Assembly (NCBI GenBank): GCA_947177645.1
Contig: CAMWVJ010000118.1
Span: 1 to 5,077, forward strand
Source: an uncultured Desulfovibrio sp.
GTDB lineage: Bacteria; Desulfobacterota; Desulfovibrionia; Desulfovibrionales; Desulfovibrionaceae
Reading direction: 5' to 3'
DNA length: 5,077 nt
In this document: positions 1 through 5,077 of the stretch, piece after piece
How the letters are laid out: the number at the start of each line of letters is the position of its first letter
Position numbering within the stretch: position 1 is the stretch's first letter
Notes under the pieces: generated by a model
What the model was told of the DNA's origin: nothing
What the model saw: the letters and a program-made list of their open reading frames with translations, nothing else
Database searches by the model: none
Made by a program: the position numbers and the translations under genes

Positions 1-496
1 CGCCGTGGCCGCGGCGCTGGGCCTCTGCAACGCCATCACCTATGAAGGGCAGGCGGCCATCCGGCTGGAGAGCGCGGCCCGGGCGTGGCTCGCCGCCCAC
101 GGGGGCGAGCTGCCAGAGGCGTGGGCCGTGCCCCTGCGGGAGGGGGAGGACGGTCTGCTTACGCTCGACAGCGCGGCCCTGTTCGCCGAGGTGCTGCGCG
201 CGCGGGAGGGCGGCATGGATGTCGGGGAAATCGCGGCCCGCTTCCATGCGAGTCTCGCGCACGGCTTCGCCGCCATGGCCGGCGCGGCGGCGGAAAAGCT
301 CGGCCTGCGCACGGTGGGCCTCTCGGGAGGCTCCTTCCAGAACCTCATCCTTTCGGCGCGCCTGCGGGAAGAGCTTGCGGCCCGCGGCCTGACGCCCCTG
401 AGCCATGTGCAGGTGCCGCCCGGCGACGGCGGCCTCGCCCTCGGCCAGGCCGTGTGGGGGGCCCGCATGCTCGCGCAGGGGCGCGCCCCGGCCTGA
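1..496 (+). CDS. hypF: Carbamoyltransferase HypF, C-terminal part (5' end outside window)
   Basis: This is the last ~164 residues of HypF; the first whole codon is at position 2 and the TGA stop ends at 496. HypF is a cytoplasmic [NiFe]-hydrogenase maturation enzyme that uses carbamoyl phosphate and ATP to carbamoylate the C-terminal cysteine of HypE, the first step in making the cyanide ligands of the active-site iron. The visible part is the end of the Kae1/TsaD-like (ASKHA-fold) domain. Diagnostic motifs are an AVAAALGL...YEGQAAIRLE stretch at the left edge, LSGGSFQN (positions 320-343), and HVQVPPGDGGLALGQ near the end (from position 404). The N-terminal acylphosphatase, zinc-finger and YrdC-like domains of a full HypF (about 750-800 residues) would lie upstream. 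No intact terminator follows it. The next gene starts 87 bp downstream and has no functional link to hydrogenases, so it is probably a separate transcription unit, although read-through is possible. Confidence 0.93.
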   Translation, partial: AVAAALGLCNAITYEGQAAIRLESAARAWLAAHGGELPEAWAVPLREGEDGLLTLDSAALFAEVLRAREGGMDVGEIAARFHASLAHGFAAMAGAAAEKLGLRTVGLSGGSFQNLILSARLREELAARGLTPLSHVQVPPGDGGLALGQAVWGARMLAQGRAPA

Positions 497-507
497 GGGC
501 AGCGCAG

Positions 508-536
508 TTGCGCGCGAAGGCTCCCCGCGCTATGGT
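508..536 (+). promoter_or_regulatory. Weak candidate sigma70-type promoter ahead of the sugar-acid cassette
   Basis: In the only gap longer than 50 bp, TTGCGC (508-513) and TATGGT (531-536) are separated by 17 bp, the optimal spacing. The match to the consensus hexamers is partial (3 of 6 and 4 of 6). TATGGTTAT is the most A/T-rich spot in an otherwise very GC-rich gap. If used, transcription would start about 40 bases before the aldolase start codon. Its placement between unrelated genes is the main support; the sequence match alone could be chance. Confidence 0.3.
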
Positions 537-583
537 TATGGACGCGGCGGCATGCGCACGCTGCGGAAGCAAAAGGCGGCAAC

Positions 584-1369
584 ATGGACATTGACGGTAT
601 CCGCGCCCTGCTCGCGCAGGACAAGCCCACGGTGGGCACCTGGCTCCAGCTCCCCTCGCCGGACGTGGCCGAGCTCATGGCCCGCGCGGGCTATGACTGG
701 GTGGCCGCGGACATGGAGCACGGCTCCTTCGGGCCGGAAGTGCTGCCCAACATTTTCCGCGCCGTGGAGTGCGGCGGGGCCGCGCCCTTCGCGCGGCTGC
801 CCGAAGCCTCCAAGACGTGGATCAAGGCCGCGCTGGAGGCCGGGGCGCAGGGGCTCATCTTCCCCATGATCGAGAGCCGCGCCCAGCTCGACCGGGCCAT
901 CGACCTCGCCACCTATCCCGGGCAGGATTCGTGGCGCCCGGCCGGCGAAACGGCGCCGGAATACCGCGGCGTGGGCTATTGCCGGGCCAATGTGTTCGGC
1001 AAGGAGTTCGACGCCTACCGGGAGAAGCGCGCGCCGAAAATCTTTCTCGTGGCCCAGATCGAGCACATCCGCGCGGTGGACGAACTCGACGCCATCCTCG
1101 CGCAGCCCCGGCTCGACGCCATCATGGTGGGGCCTTACGACCTCTCGGGGAGCATGGGGCTCACGGGCCGCTTCGACCACCCGGACTTCGTGGGCGCCAT
1201 GGAGCGCATCAAGGCGGCCTGCGCCCGCGCCCACGCCCGCATGGGCCTGCACATCGTGCAGCCCGACCCGGCCGCGCTGGCCCGCGAGATCGCGGCGGGC
1301 TGCCGCTTCATCGCCTACGGCATCGACACGGTCTTTCTCTGGCGCGGGGCGGAGCGGCCGCGCATCTAG
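584..1369 (+). CDS. HpcH/HpaI-family class II pyruvate aldolase
   Basis: This 261-residue protein is a metal-dependent aldolase of the HpcH/HpaI (2-dehydro-3-deoxyglucarate / 4-hydroxy-2-oxoheptanedioate aldolase) family, a TIM barrel that reversibly joins pyruvate to an aldehyde to give a 2-keto-3-deoxy acid. Family signatures are GTWLQLPSPDVAELMARAG near the N terminus, the catalytic His in DMEH (His46), Arg71 for pyruvate binding, the metal ligand Glu160 in AQIEH and the metal ligand Asp186 in GPYDLSGSMG. The length fits the family. Compared with HpaI as I remember it, there is an extra segment of roughly ten residues around 113-127, before RGVGYCRAN. The start is supported by AAAAGG at 571-576, 7 bases upstream. 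It leads a tight cassette with sugar-nucleotide genes, which suggests a biosynthetic role on a sugar aldehyde and not aromatic-acid breakdown. The exact substrate cannot be read from sequence. Confidence 0.9.
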   Translation: MDIDGIRALLAQDKPTVGTWLQLPSPDVAELMARAGYDWVAADMEHGSFGPEVLPNIFRAVECGGAAPFARLPEASKTWIKAALEAGAQGLIFPMIESRAQLDRAIDLATYPGQDSWRPAGETAPEYRGVGYCRANVFGKEFDAYREKRAPKIFLVAQIEHIRAVDELDAILAQPRLDAIMVGPYDLSGSMGLTGRFDHPDFVGAMERIKAACARAHARMGLHIVQPDPAALAREIAAGCRFIAYGIDTVFLWRGAERPRI

Positions 1370-1393
1370 ATGGATCACGCAAAAGACCGCCTT

Positions 1394-1400
1394 GAGGGGG
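1394..1400 (+). promoter_or_regulatory. Ribosome binding site deciding the SDR start
   Basis: GAGGGGG lies 8 bases before the GTG at 1409. The earlier in-frame ATG at 1370, which touches the aldolase stop codon, has no purine-rich site at a usable distance. This favours GTG 1409 as the true start. Confidence 0.6.
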
Positions 1401-1408
1401 AACCACTC

Positions 1409-2323
1409 GTGCGCATGACTGTTTTCGGCGGCTCGGGCTTTCTCGGCTCGCACATCTGCGACAAGCTCTCGGACGCCGGCCACGCCGTGACCATCGTGGA
1501 CGTGCGCCCCTCGCCGTGGCTAAGGCCCGACCAGCGCATGCTCGTCGGCTCCATCCTTGACGAGGGCATCGTCGCCGAGGCCGTGGACGGCGCGGACATG
1601 GTGTTCAACTACGCGGGCATCGCGGACATCGGCGAGGCCAATTCCCGCCCGGTGGACACGGCGCGCATCAACGTGGTCGGCAATGTCATGGCGCTGGAGG
1701 CCTGCCGCAAGGCGGGCGTCTCGCGCTACGTGTTCGCCTCGTCGCTCTATGTCTACGGCAAGTCCGGCGGTTTTTACCGTTGCAGCAAGCAGTCCTGCGA
1801 GATCTATATCGAGAATTACCAGGCCATGTACGGGCTGCCCTACACCATCCTGCGCTACGGCTCGCTCTACGGGCCGCGCGCCGACCGCCGCAACGCCATC
1901 GAGCGCTTCGTGCACGAGGCGCTGACGAAGGGCGTCATCACTTATTACGGCGCGCCCACGGCCCTGCGCGAATACGTGCACGTGGACGACGCCGCCACGG
2001 CCACCCTTGCCATTCTCGCGCCGGAATTCGCCAACCAGAACATCATCATCTCCGGCAACCAGCCCATGCGCGTGGGCGACCTGTTCAAGATGATCGGCGA
2101 GATGCTCGGCAAGGAGCTCACCATCGAATACCAGAACGACCCCAACAGCGGCCATTACCAGATAACGCCCTATGCCTTCATGCCCAAGGTGGGCCGCAAG
2201 CTCGTGCCGCCGCTCACCGTGGACCTCGGGCAGGGCATCCTCCGCGTCATGGAGGAGGAGCACCGCGCCCTGCACCCGGACATGCAGGCCGAGGGCGGCT
2301 ACCTCGTCCCCACGGACGACTGA
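1409..2323 (+). CDS. NAD(P)-dependent epimerase/dehydratase, extended SDR family
   Basis: This 304-residue protein (from the GTG start) is an extended short-chain dehydrogenase/reductase of the nucleotide-sugar epimerase/dehydratase type. The Rossmann motif GGSGFLG (GxxGxxG) starts at residue 7. It is followed by VDVR after strand 2, SSLYVYG (Ser111/Ser112), the catalytic pair Tyr123-xxx-Lys127 in YRCSK, LRYGSLYGPR, and REYVHVDDAA, a usual sugar-epimerase signature. The space between the active-site Ser and Tyr is only about 11-12 residues, while GalE-like enzymes typically have about 25, so a loop is missing near the active site. The C-terminal part (GHYQITPYAF, PKVGRKL, VDLGQGI) looks like a specific subfamily, not GalE or RmlB. 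The start at 1409 is preferred over ATG 1370 because of a strong ribosome binding site and because the Rossmann strand then begins at the N terminus as usual. The likely role is epimerising, oxidising or reducing a sugar in the cassette's pathway; the substrate is unknown. Confidence 0.88.
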   Translation: MRMTVFGGSGFLGSHICDKLSDAGHAVTIVDVRPSPWLRPDQRMLVGSILDEGIVAEAVDGADMVFNYAGIADIGEANSRPVDTARINVVGNVMALEACRKAGVSRYVFASSLYVYGKSGGFYRCSKQSCEIYIENYQAMYGLPYTILRYGSLYGPRADRRNAIERFVHEALTKGVITYYGAPTALREYVHVDDAATATLAILAPEFANQNIIISGNQPMRVGDLFKMIGEMLGKELTIEYQNDPNSGHYQITPYAFMPKVGRKLVPPLTVDLGQGILRVMEEEHRALHPDMQAEGGYLVPTDD

Positions 2324-2368
2324 GGGCCGCGCCCGCCATTCCCCCGCAAGCCCGCAAGGAGTACGCCA

Positions 2369-3148
2369 GTGAACATCATCGCCATCATCCCGGCGCGCAT
2401 GGGCTCGAGCCGCTATCCCGGCAAGCCCCTGGCGCTCATCCACCATGTGCCCATGGTGGGGCACGTGGCCTTCCGCACGGCCATGAGCCCCATCCTCTCC
2501 TCCACCTGGGTGGCCACCTGCGACCCCATCATCGAGGACTACTGCAAGCGCGTTGGCCTCAACTGCGTCATGACCGGCGACCACCATGTGCGCTGCTCCA
2601 CGCGCACGGCCGAAGCCCTGCTCAAGATCGAGGAGCTCACGGGCAAGCGCGCGGACATCGTGGTCATGGTGCAGGGCGACGAGCCCATGGTGCGCCCGGA
2701 GATGATCGACGCGGCCGTGCAGCCGCTGCTGGACGAGCCCGCGGTCAACGTGACCAACCTCATGGCCGAGATGGAGACCCTTGCGGAATTCGAGGACCCC
2801 AACGAGGTCAAGGTGGTGGTGGACCGCGCGAATGACGCCCTCTATTTCTCGCGCGAACCCATCCCCTCGCGCAAAAAGGGGAGCGACAAGGTGCCCATGC
2901 GCAAGCAGGTCTGCATCATCCCGTTCAGGCGCGACTATCTGCTGCGCTTCAACGAGATGGAGGAAAGCCCGCTCGAGATCTACGAATCCGTGGATATGCT
3001 GCGCATCCTCGAACATGGCGAAAAGGTGCGCATGGTGCCCACGGCGGCCCGCACCTGGAGCGTGGACACGCCCGAAGACCTCGCCCGCGTGGCGCGCCTC
3101 ATGGAGGGCGACGACCTCATGGCGGCCTACGCCGACAAGGCGCGCTAG
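2369..3148 (+). CDS. KdsB-like CMP-sugar-acid synthetase (cytidylyltransferase)
   Basis: This 259-residue protein belongs to the CMP-Kdo synthetase family, which activates a 2-keto-3-deoxy sugar acid with CTP to give a CMP-sugar donor and pyrophosphate in the cytoplasm. Family motifs in order are IIPARMGSSRYPGKPL (residues 6-21, CTP-binding loop), VQGDEPMV (101-108, with metal ligand Asp104), ALYFSREPIPSR (157-168) and SVDTPEDLARV (231-241, with Asp233 matching the second metal ligand). The motif that reads HxSGT(D/E)RLAE in KdsB is here HVRCSTRTAEA (73-83), lacking the acidic residue. The usual GIYGYR-like segment reads CIIPFRR (182-188). These changes sit in the half of the protein that recognises the sugar, so the substrate is probably not Kdo itself and a separate true kdsB is expected elsewhere. 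The GTG start is well supported by AAGGAG at 2356-2361, 7 bases upstream. It is the central activating step of the cassette. Confidence 0.9.
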   Translation: MNIIAIIPARMGSSRYPGKPLALIHHVPMVGHVAFRTAMSPILSSTWVATCDPIIEDYCKRVGLNCVMTGDHHVRCSTRTAEALLKIEELTGKRADIVVMVQGDEPMVRPEMIDAAVQPLLDEPAVNVTNLMAEMETLAEFEDPNEVKVVVDRANDALYFSREPIPSRKKGSDKVPMRKQVCIIPFRRDYLLRFNEMEESPLEIYESVDMLRILEHGEKVRMVPTAARTWSVDTPEDLARVARLMEGDDLMAAYADKAR

Positions 3149-3841
3149 ATGGAAAGCCCGGAGCCCGCAGGCGGCGAGGGCGCGCCCGGGCACGTCCCGG
3201 CGCCCGAGGCCCCCACGCCCGCGAATGGCCCCACGGCCGCGGCCCGGCTCGCCGCCGCGCTCGAGGAGCTGTGGGTTGCGCTCTTCGGGTGGCTTCCCAC
3301 CCCCTTGGGCATAGGCGTGCGGGCGCTCTGCTGGCTGCCGCTCTTCGCCTCGCGCACGTTCGTGCGCTTCGGCACCGGCGTGAGCCTGGCCGGTTGCCGC
3401 AACATGCGCTTCGGCCGCGGCGTGCGCGTGGGGCGCCACTGCATCCTCACGGCGCAGGACGGCGAGCTCGAGCTCGCGGACGGCGCGGCGCTCTCGCCGG
3501 GCGTGCATCTCGGCGCGGACCATGGCCGCATCGAGATCGGGAGCTGCACGGCCATCGGCCCGGGCACGGTGGTGCGCGCGGCCAATCACTGCTTTGAGCG
3601 CTGCGACGTGCCCATCATGCGGCAGGGCCATGTGCCGGGCACGGTCGTCATTGAGGACGATGTCTGGATCGGCGCCAACTGCGTCATCACCCCGGATGTG
3701 CGCATCGGGCGCGGGGCCGTGGTGGGCGCGGGCGCGGTGGTCACGCGCGATGTGGAGCCTTTCTGCGTGGTGGGCGGCGTGCCGGCGCGCGTCATCGGGA
3801 GGCGGGGGCAAGCGGGCGAGCGCGGGCCGGAACAAGGATAA
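3149..3841 (+). CDS. Left-handed beta-helix (hexapeptide repeat) O/N-acyltransferase
   Basis: This 230-residue protein is a LbetaH acyltransferase of the maltose/galactoside O-acetyltransferase and WbbJ-like group, which normally moves an acetyl group from acetyl-CoA to a sugar hydroxyl or amine. Hexapeptide repeats run from about residue 77 to 200 (for example [36 protein letters not shown]). The putative catalytic His147 is in AANHCFE, and the C-terminal signature [13 protein letters not shown] (207-219) is typical. Residues about 41-67 are hydrophobic and could help the protein sit at the membrane. The first ~35 residues are Pro/Ala/Gly-rich and unlike the family, so either the true start is further in or this is a disordered extension. 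The ATG directly follows the TAG stop of the cytidylyltransferase and has AAGG (3137-3140) 8 bases upstream, so coupled translation is plausible. The acyl donor and acceptor are inferred, not shown. Confidence 0.88.
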   Translation: MESPEPAGGEGAPGHVPAPEAPTPANGPTAAARLAAALEELWVALFGWLPTPLGIGVRALCWLPLFASRTFVRFGTGVSLAGCRNMRFGRGVRVGRHCILTAQDGELELADGAALSPGVHLGADHGRIEIGSCTAIGPGTVVRAANHCFERCDVPIMRQGHVPGTVVIEDDVWIGANCVITPDVRIGRGAVVGAGAVVTRDVEPFCVVGGVPARVIGRRGQAGERGPEQG

Positions 3842-3850
3842 GGCAGGGAC

Positions 3851-4486
3851 ATGAAGCTGGAATGTCTGGTTTTTGACTGCGACGGCGTCATCCTCGACAG
3901 CGTGCCTGTCAAGACGCGGGCCTTCGCCCGCCTGGCCGAGCCTTTCGGCCCCGAGGCGCGCGACCGCTTTGTCATGTACCATACGGTGCATGGCGGCGTG
4001 AGCCGCTACCGCAAGTTCGCCTGGTTTTTTCAGGAAGTGCTCGGCCGCGACATCACGCCGGAAGAATCGGAAGAATGGGGGCGCCGCTTCGCGGACTACG
4101 CACTGGACGAGGTGCGCCGCTGCGCGCTCATCCCGGGCGCCATCGAAGTGCTGGAAACGTGGCGCGGCAAGCTGCCGCTCTATGTGTGCTCCGGCGCGCC
4201 GGAGGAGGAAGTCCGCGCCGTGCTCGCCGAGCGCGGCCTCGCGGACATGTTTACCGGCATCCACGGCTCGCCGCCGGCCAAGGCCGAGCTTCTGGCGCGC
4301 ATCGTGAACAGCGCCGGCGTTGCGGCGGAAGCGGCCCTCATGGTGGGCGACGCCGTGACGGACCGCGACGCCGCCGAACAGGTGGGCACGCGCTTCTATG
4401 GCGTGGGCCCGGAACTCAAGGGCGGCCCCTTCCCGTGGGGGCCGGATCTGAGGGGGCTCAATGCCTGGATCGAAGACCATGCCTGA
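3851..4486 (+). CDS. HAD-superfamily hydrolase with helical C1 cap (probable sugar phosphatase)
   Basis: This 211-residue protein has all four HAD motifs: motif I FDCDGVILDS with nucleophile Asp9 and acid/base Asp11, motif II CSGAP with Ser114, motif III Lys144 in PPAKAELL, and motif IV VGDAVTDRDAA with Asp167 and Asp171. Residues about 15-90 form an alpha-helical C1-type cap like that of phosphoglycolate phosphatase and beta-phosphoglucomutase relatives. The cap carries a distinctive YHTVHGGVSRYRKF stretch (43-56), which I recall from HAD proteins in surface-polysaccharide gene clusters, though I could not check this. It differs from KdsC, the usual Kdo-8-phosphate phosphatase, which has no cap. 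In this cassette it could dephosphorylate a sugar or ulosonate phosphate before CMP activation. The ATG is 9 bases after the acyltransferase stop, with AAGG (3840-3843) 7 bases upstream overlapping that stop codon. All catalytic residues are present, so it should be active. Confidence 0.88.
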   Translation: MKLECLVFDCDGVILDSVPVKTRAFARLAEPFGPEARDRFVMYHTVHGGVSRYRKFAWFFQEVLGRDITPEESEEWGRRFADYALDEVRRCALIPGAIEVLETWRGKLPLYVCSGAPEEEVRAVLAERGLADMFTGIHGSPPAKAELLARIVNSAGVAAEAALMVGDAVTDRDAAEQVGTRFYGVGPELKGGPFPWGPDLRGLNAWIEDHA

Positions 4487-5077
4487 GCGGCGATTCTTAC
4501 GCGGCTGCGCGCTCGCGCTGTGCGTGCTGCTGGCCGGCGCCCTCTGCGCCTGCGGTGCGGACGAGGAAAAGGGCGCGGAGAAGGGCGCTCAAAAGACGGC
4601 GGAAAGCGCCGCAAGCTCTGCGCCCGCGGCCCCGGCCGTCACCAAGGCTGTCCCGAAATCGGTTCCCACCCCCGAGCCTGAACTGTCGGCCGAGGAACGC
4701 GCCCGCGCCGAGGCCGCGCTCGACTTTCACAATACGGCCATGAACGCTCTCGAGACAGGCTATTATGCGCTGCCCGAAGCGCTCTACGCCAATGCGCGCC
4801 TTTATCTCAAGACCTGGCACTTGCCCGCTCGGCCTAAGAATGTGGGCGGCAGGGAGGCGGCGAAAGCGCGGCTTAAGCCCAAGGCCGGCGTCTTCAGCGA
4901 TGAGGAGGCGGCGAAGCTCACCGCAGCTCTTGCCGGCATGGACAAGGCGCTGGACAGCCTGCTCGGCAAGTACAAGGCGCTGGAAGACTATGTGGCGGAC
5001 AGCCGCATCCGCGATGACGGCGCGCGCGGCAAGGCGCTGGCCGCGAAGCTGGACCAGGATCACGCCGAGTTCATGGC
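4479..5077 (+). CDS. Lipoprotein resembling the DUF3829/YiiG type (3' end outside window)
   Basis: The frame is open from ATG 4479 to the window end (199 full codons). The first ~25 residues form a lipoprotein signal: basic MPERRFLRG, a hydrophobic core (CALALCVLLAGAL) and a lipobox LCAC with the lipid-modified Cys25. Residues 26-70 are an Ala/Pro/Lys/Glu-rich linker typical of exported lipoproteins. A mainly helical domain follows from about residue 70, including AALDFHNTAMNAL, ARLYLKTW and a later KYKALEDYVADSRIRDDGA segment. The pattern, including the tyrosine-rich helix and the later DY...DDGA-like part, resembles DUF3829 (YiiG family) lipoproteins, whose function is unknown; that match is from memory and is tentative. 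The start overlaps the HAD stop by 8 bp (ATGCCTGA), with only a weak GGAT (4467-4470) upstream, so translation is probably coupled. Gly at +2 after the lipidated Cys gives no inner-membrane retention signal of the Asp type, so outer-membrane sorting is likely if the Lol rule applies. Confidence 0.82.
   Translation, partial: MPERRFLRGCALALCVLLAGALCACGADEEKGAEKGAQKTAESAASSAPAAPAVTKAVPKSVPTPEPELSAEERARAEAALDFHNTAMNALETGYYALPEALYANARLYLKTWHLPARPKNVGGREAAKARLKPKAGVFSDEEAAKLTAALAGMDKALDSLLGKYKALEDYVADSRIRDDGARGKALAAKLDQDHAEFM

Noticed and set aside
404..448. HypF end motif reading PPGDGG instead of PPNDGG as a sign of an altered enzyme
   Set aside because: From memory the position before DGG varies among HypF proteins, with Gly also found, so it is not evidence of a changed function.
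502..530. Short inverted repeats after hypF (GCGC-AGTT-GCGC at 502-513 and GCGCG...CGCGC at 512-530) as a terminator
   Set aside because: Stems are only 4-5 bp, they compete with each other, and no T-run follows; such repeats are common by chance in GC-rich sequence.
536..1483. A minus-strand open frame of 315 codons opposite the aldolase
   Set aside because: Same compositional artefact; it lies antisense to a gene with intact catalytic motifs and shows no recognisable protein features.
2324..2334. GGGC-CGC-GCCC hairpin in the 45-bp gap after the SDR gene as a terminator or attenuator
   Set aside because: A 4-bp stem with a 3-base loop and no T-run is too weak, and the following gene has a strong ribosome site consistent with one operon.
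2369..3148. Naming the cytidylyltransferase kdsB outright
   Set aside because: The altered sugar-side motifs and the non-standard gene context argue against assigning Kdo as the substrate.
1520..4480. A minus-strand open frame of 986 codons spanning the SDR, cytidylyltransferase, acyltransferase and HAD genes
   Set aside because: Its translation is a His/Arg/Ala/Gly/Val-rich string with no domain, and it lies antisense to four genes with clear motifs. Long antisense frames are expected in GC-rich coding DNA because stop codons are rare there.
4479..4553. Twin-arginine (Tat) signal in the lipoprotein because of RRFLR near the N terminus
   Set aside because: The spacing does not match the RRxFLK consensus, and the short hydrophobic core plus the LCAC lipobox fit an ordinary Sec/signal peptidase II lipoprotein.

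Overview
The window is GC-rich bacterial DNA with strongly G/C-biased third codon positions. All six genes lie on the + strand and are packed tightly. The HypF gene points to a hydrogenase-using anaerobe. Overall style (GC-rich, hydrogenase maturation beside surface-sugar genes) is compatible with a Desulfovibrio-like sulfate reducer, but that taxonomic guess comes from general impression and not from a marker gene.

Layout: (1) positions 1-496 hold the 3' end of hypF, the carbamoyltransferase that starts CN-ligand synthesis for [NiFe] hydrogenases. (2) An 87-bp gap holds a weak candidate promoter and a clear ribosome binding site. (3) Positions 584-4486 hold a five-gene, probably co-transcribed cassette: an HpcH/HpaI-type pyruvate aldolase, an extended-SDR nucleotide-sugar-epimerase-like protein, a KdsB-like CMP-sugar-acid synthetase, a left-handed beta-helix acyltransferase and a capped HAD phosphatase. 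Gaps between these genes are 9-45 bp or nil. (4) From 4479 to the window end, overlapping the HAD gene by 8 bp, runs the start of a lipoprotein that resembles the DUF3829/YiiG type.

The most interesting reading is that the five-gene cassette makes and activates an uncommon 3-deoxy-2-ulosonic acid. In the standard Kdo and sialic/legionaminic/pseudaminic routes, a PEP-dependent synthase (KdsA or NeuB type) builds the acid before CMP activation. Here no such synthase is present, and a pyruvate aldolase stands where it would be expected. The HAD enzyme could remove a phosphate, the SDR could oxidise or epimerise the sugar, the acyltransferase could decorate it, and the KdsB-like enzyme could form the CMP donor. 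The KdsB-like enzyme keeps its nucleotide and metal motifs but has lost the usual sequence of a motif near the sugar site, which fits a substrate other than Kdo. There is no glycosyltransferase in the window, so the acceptor is unknown. This pathway is inference from gene content, not something the sequence proves.

No RNA genes, CRISPR arrays, insertion sequences or convincing terminators were seen.
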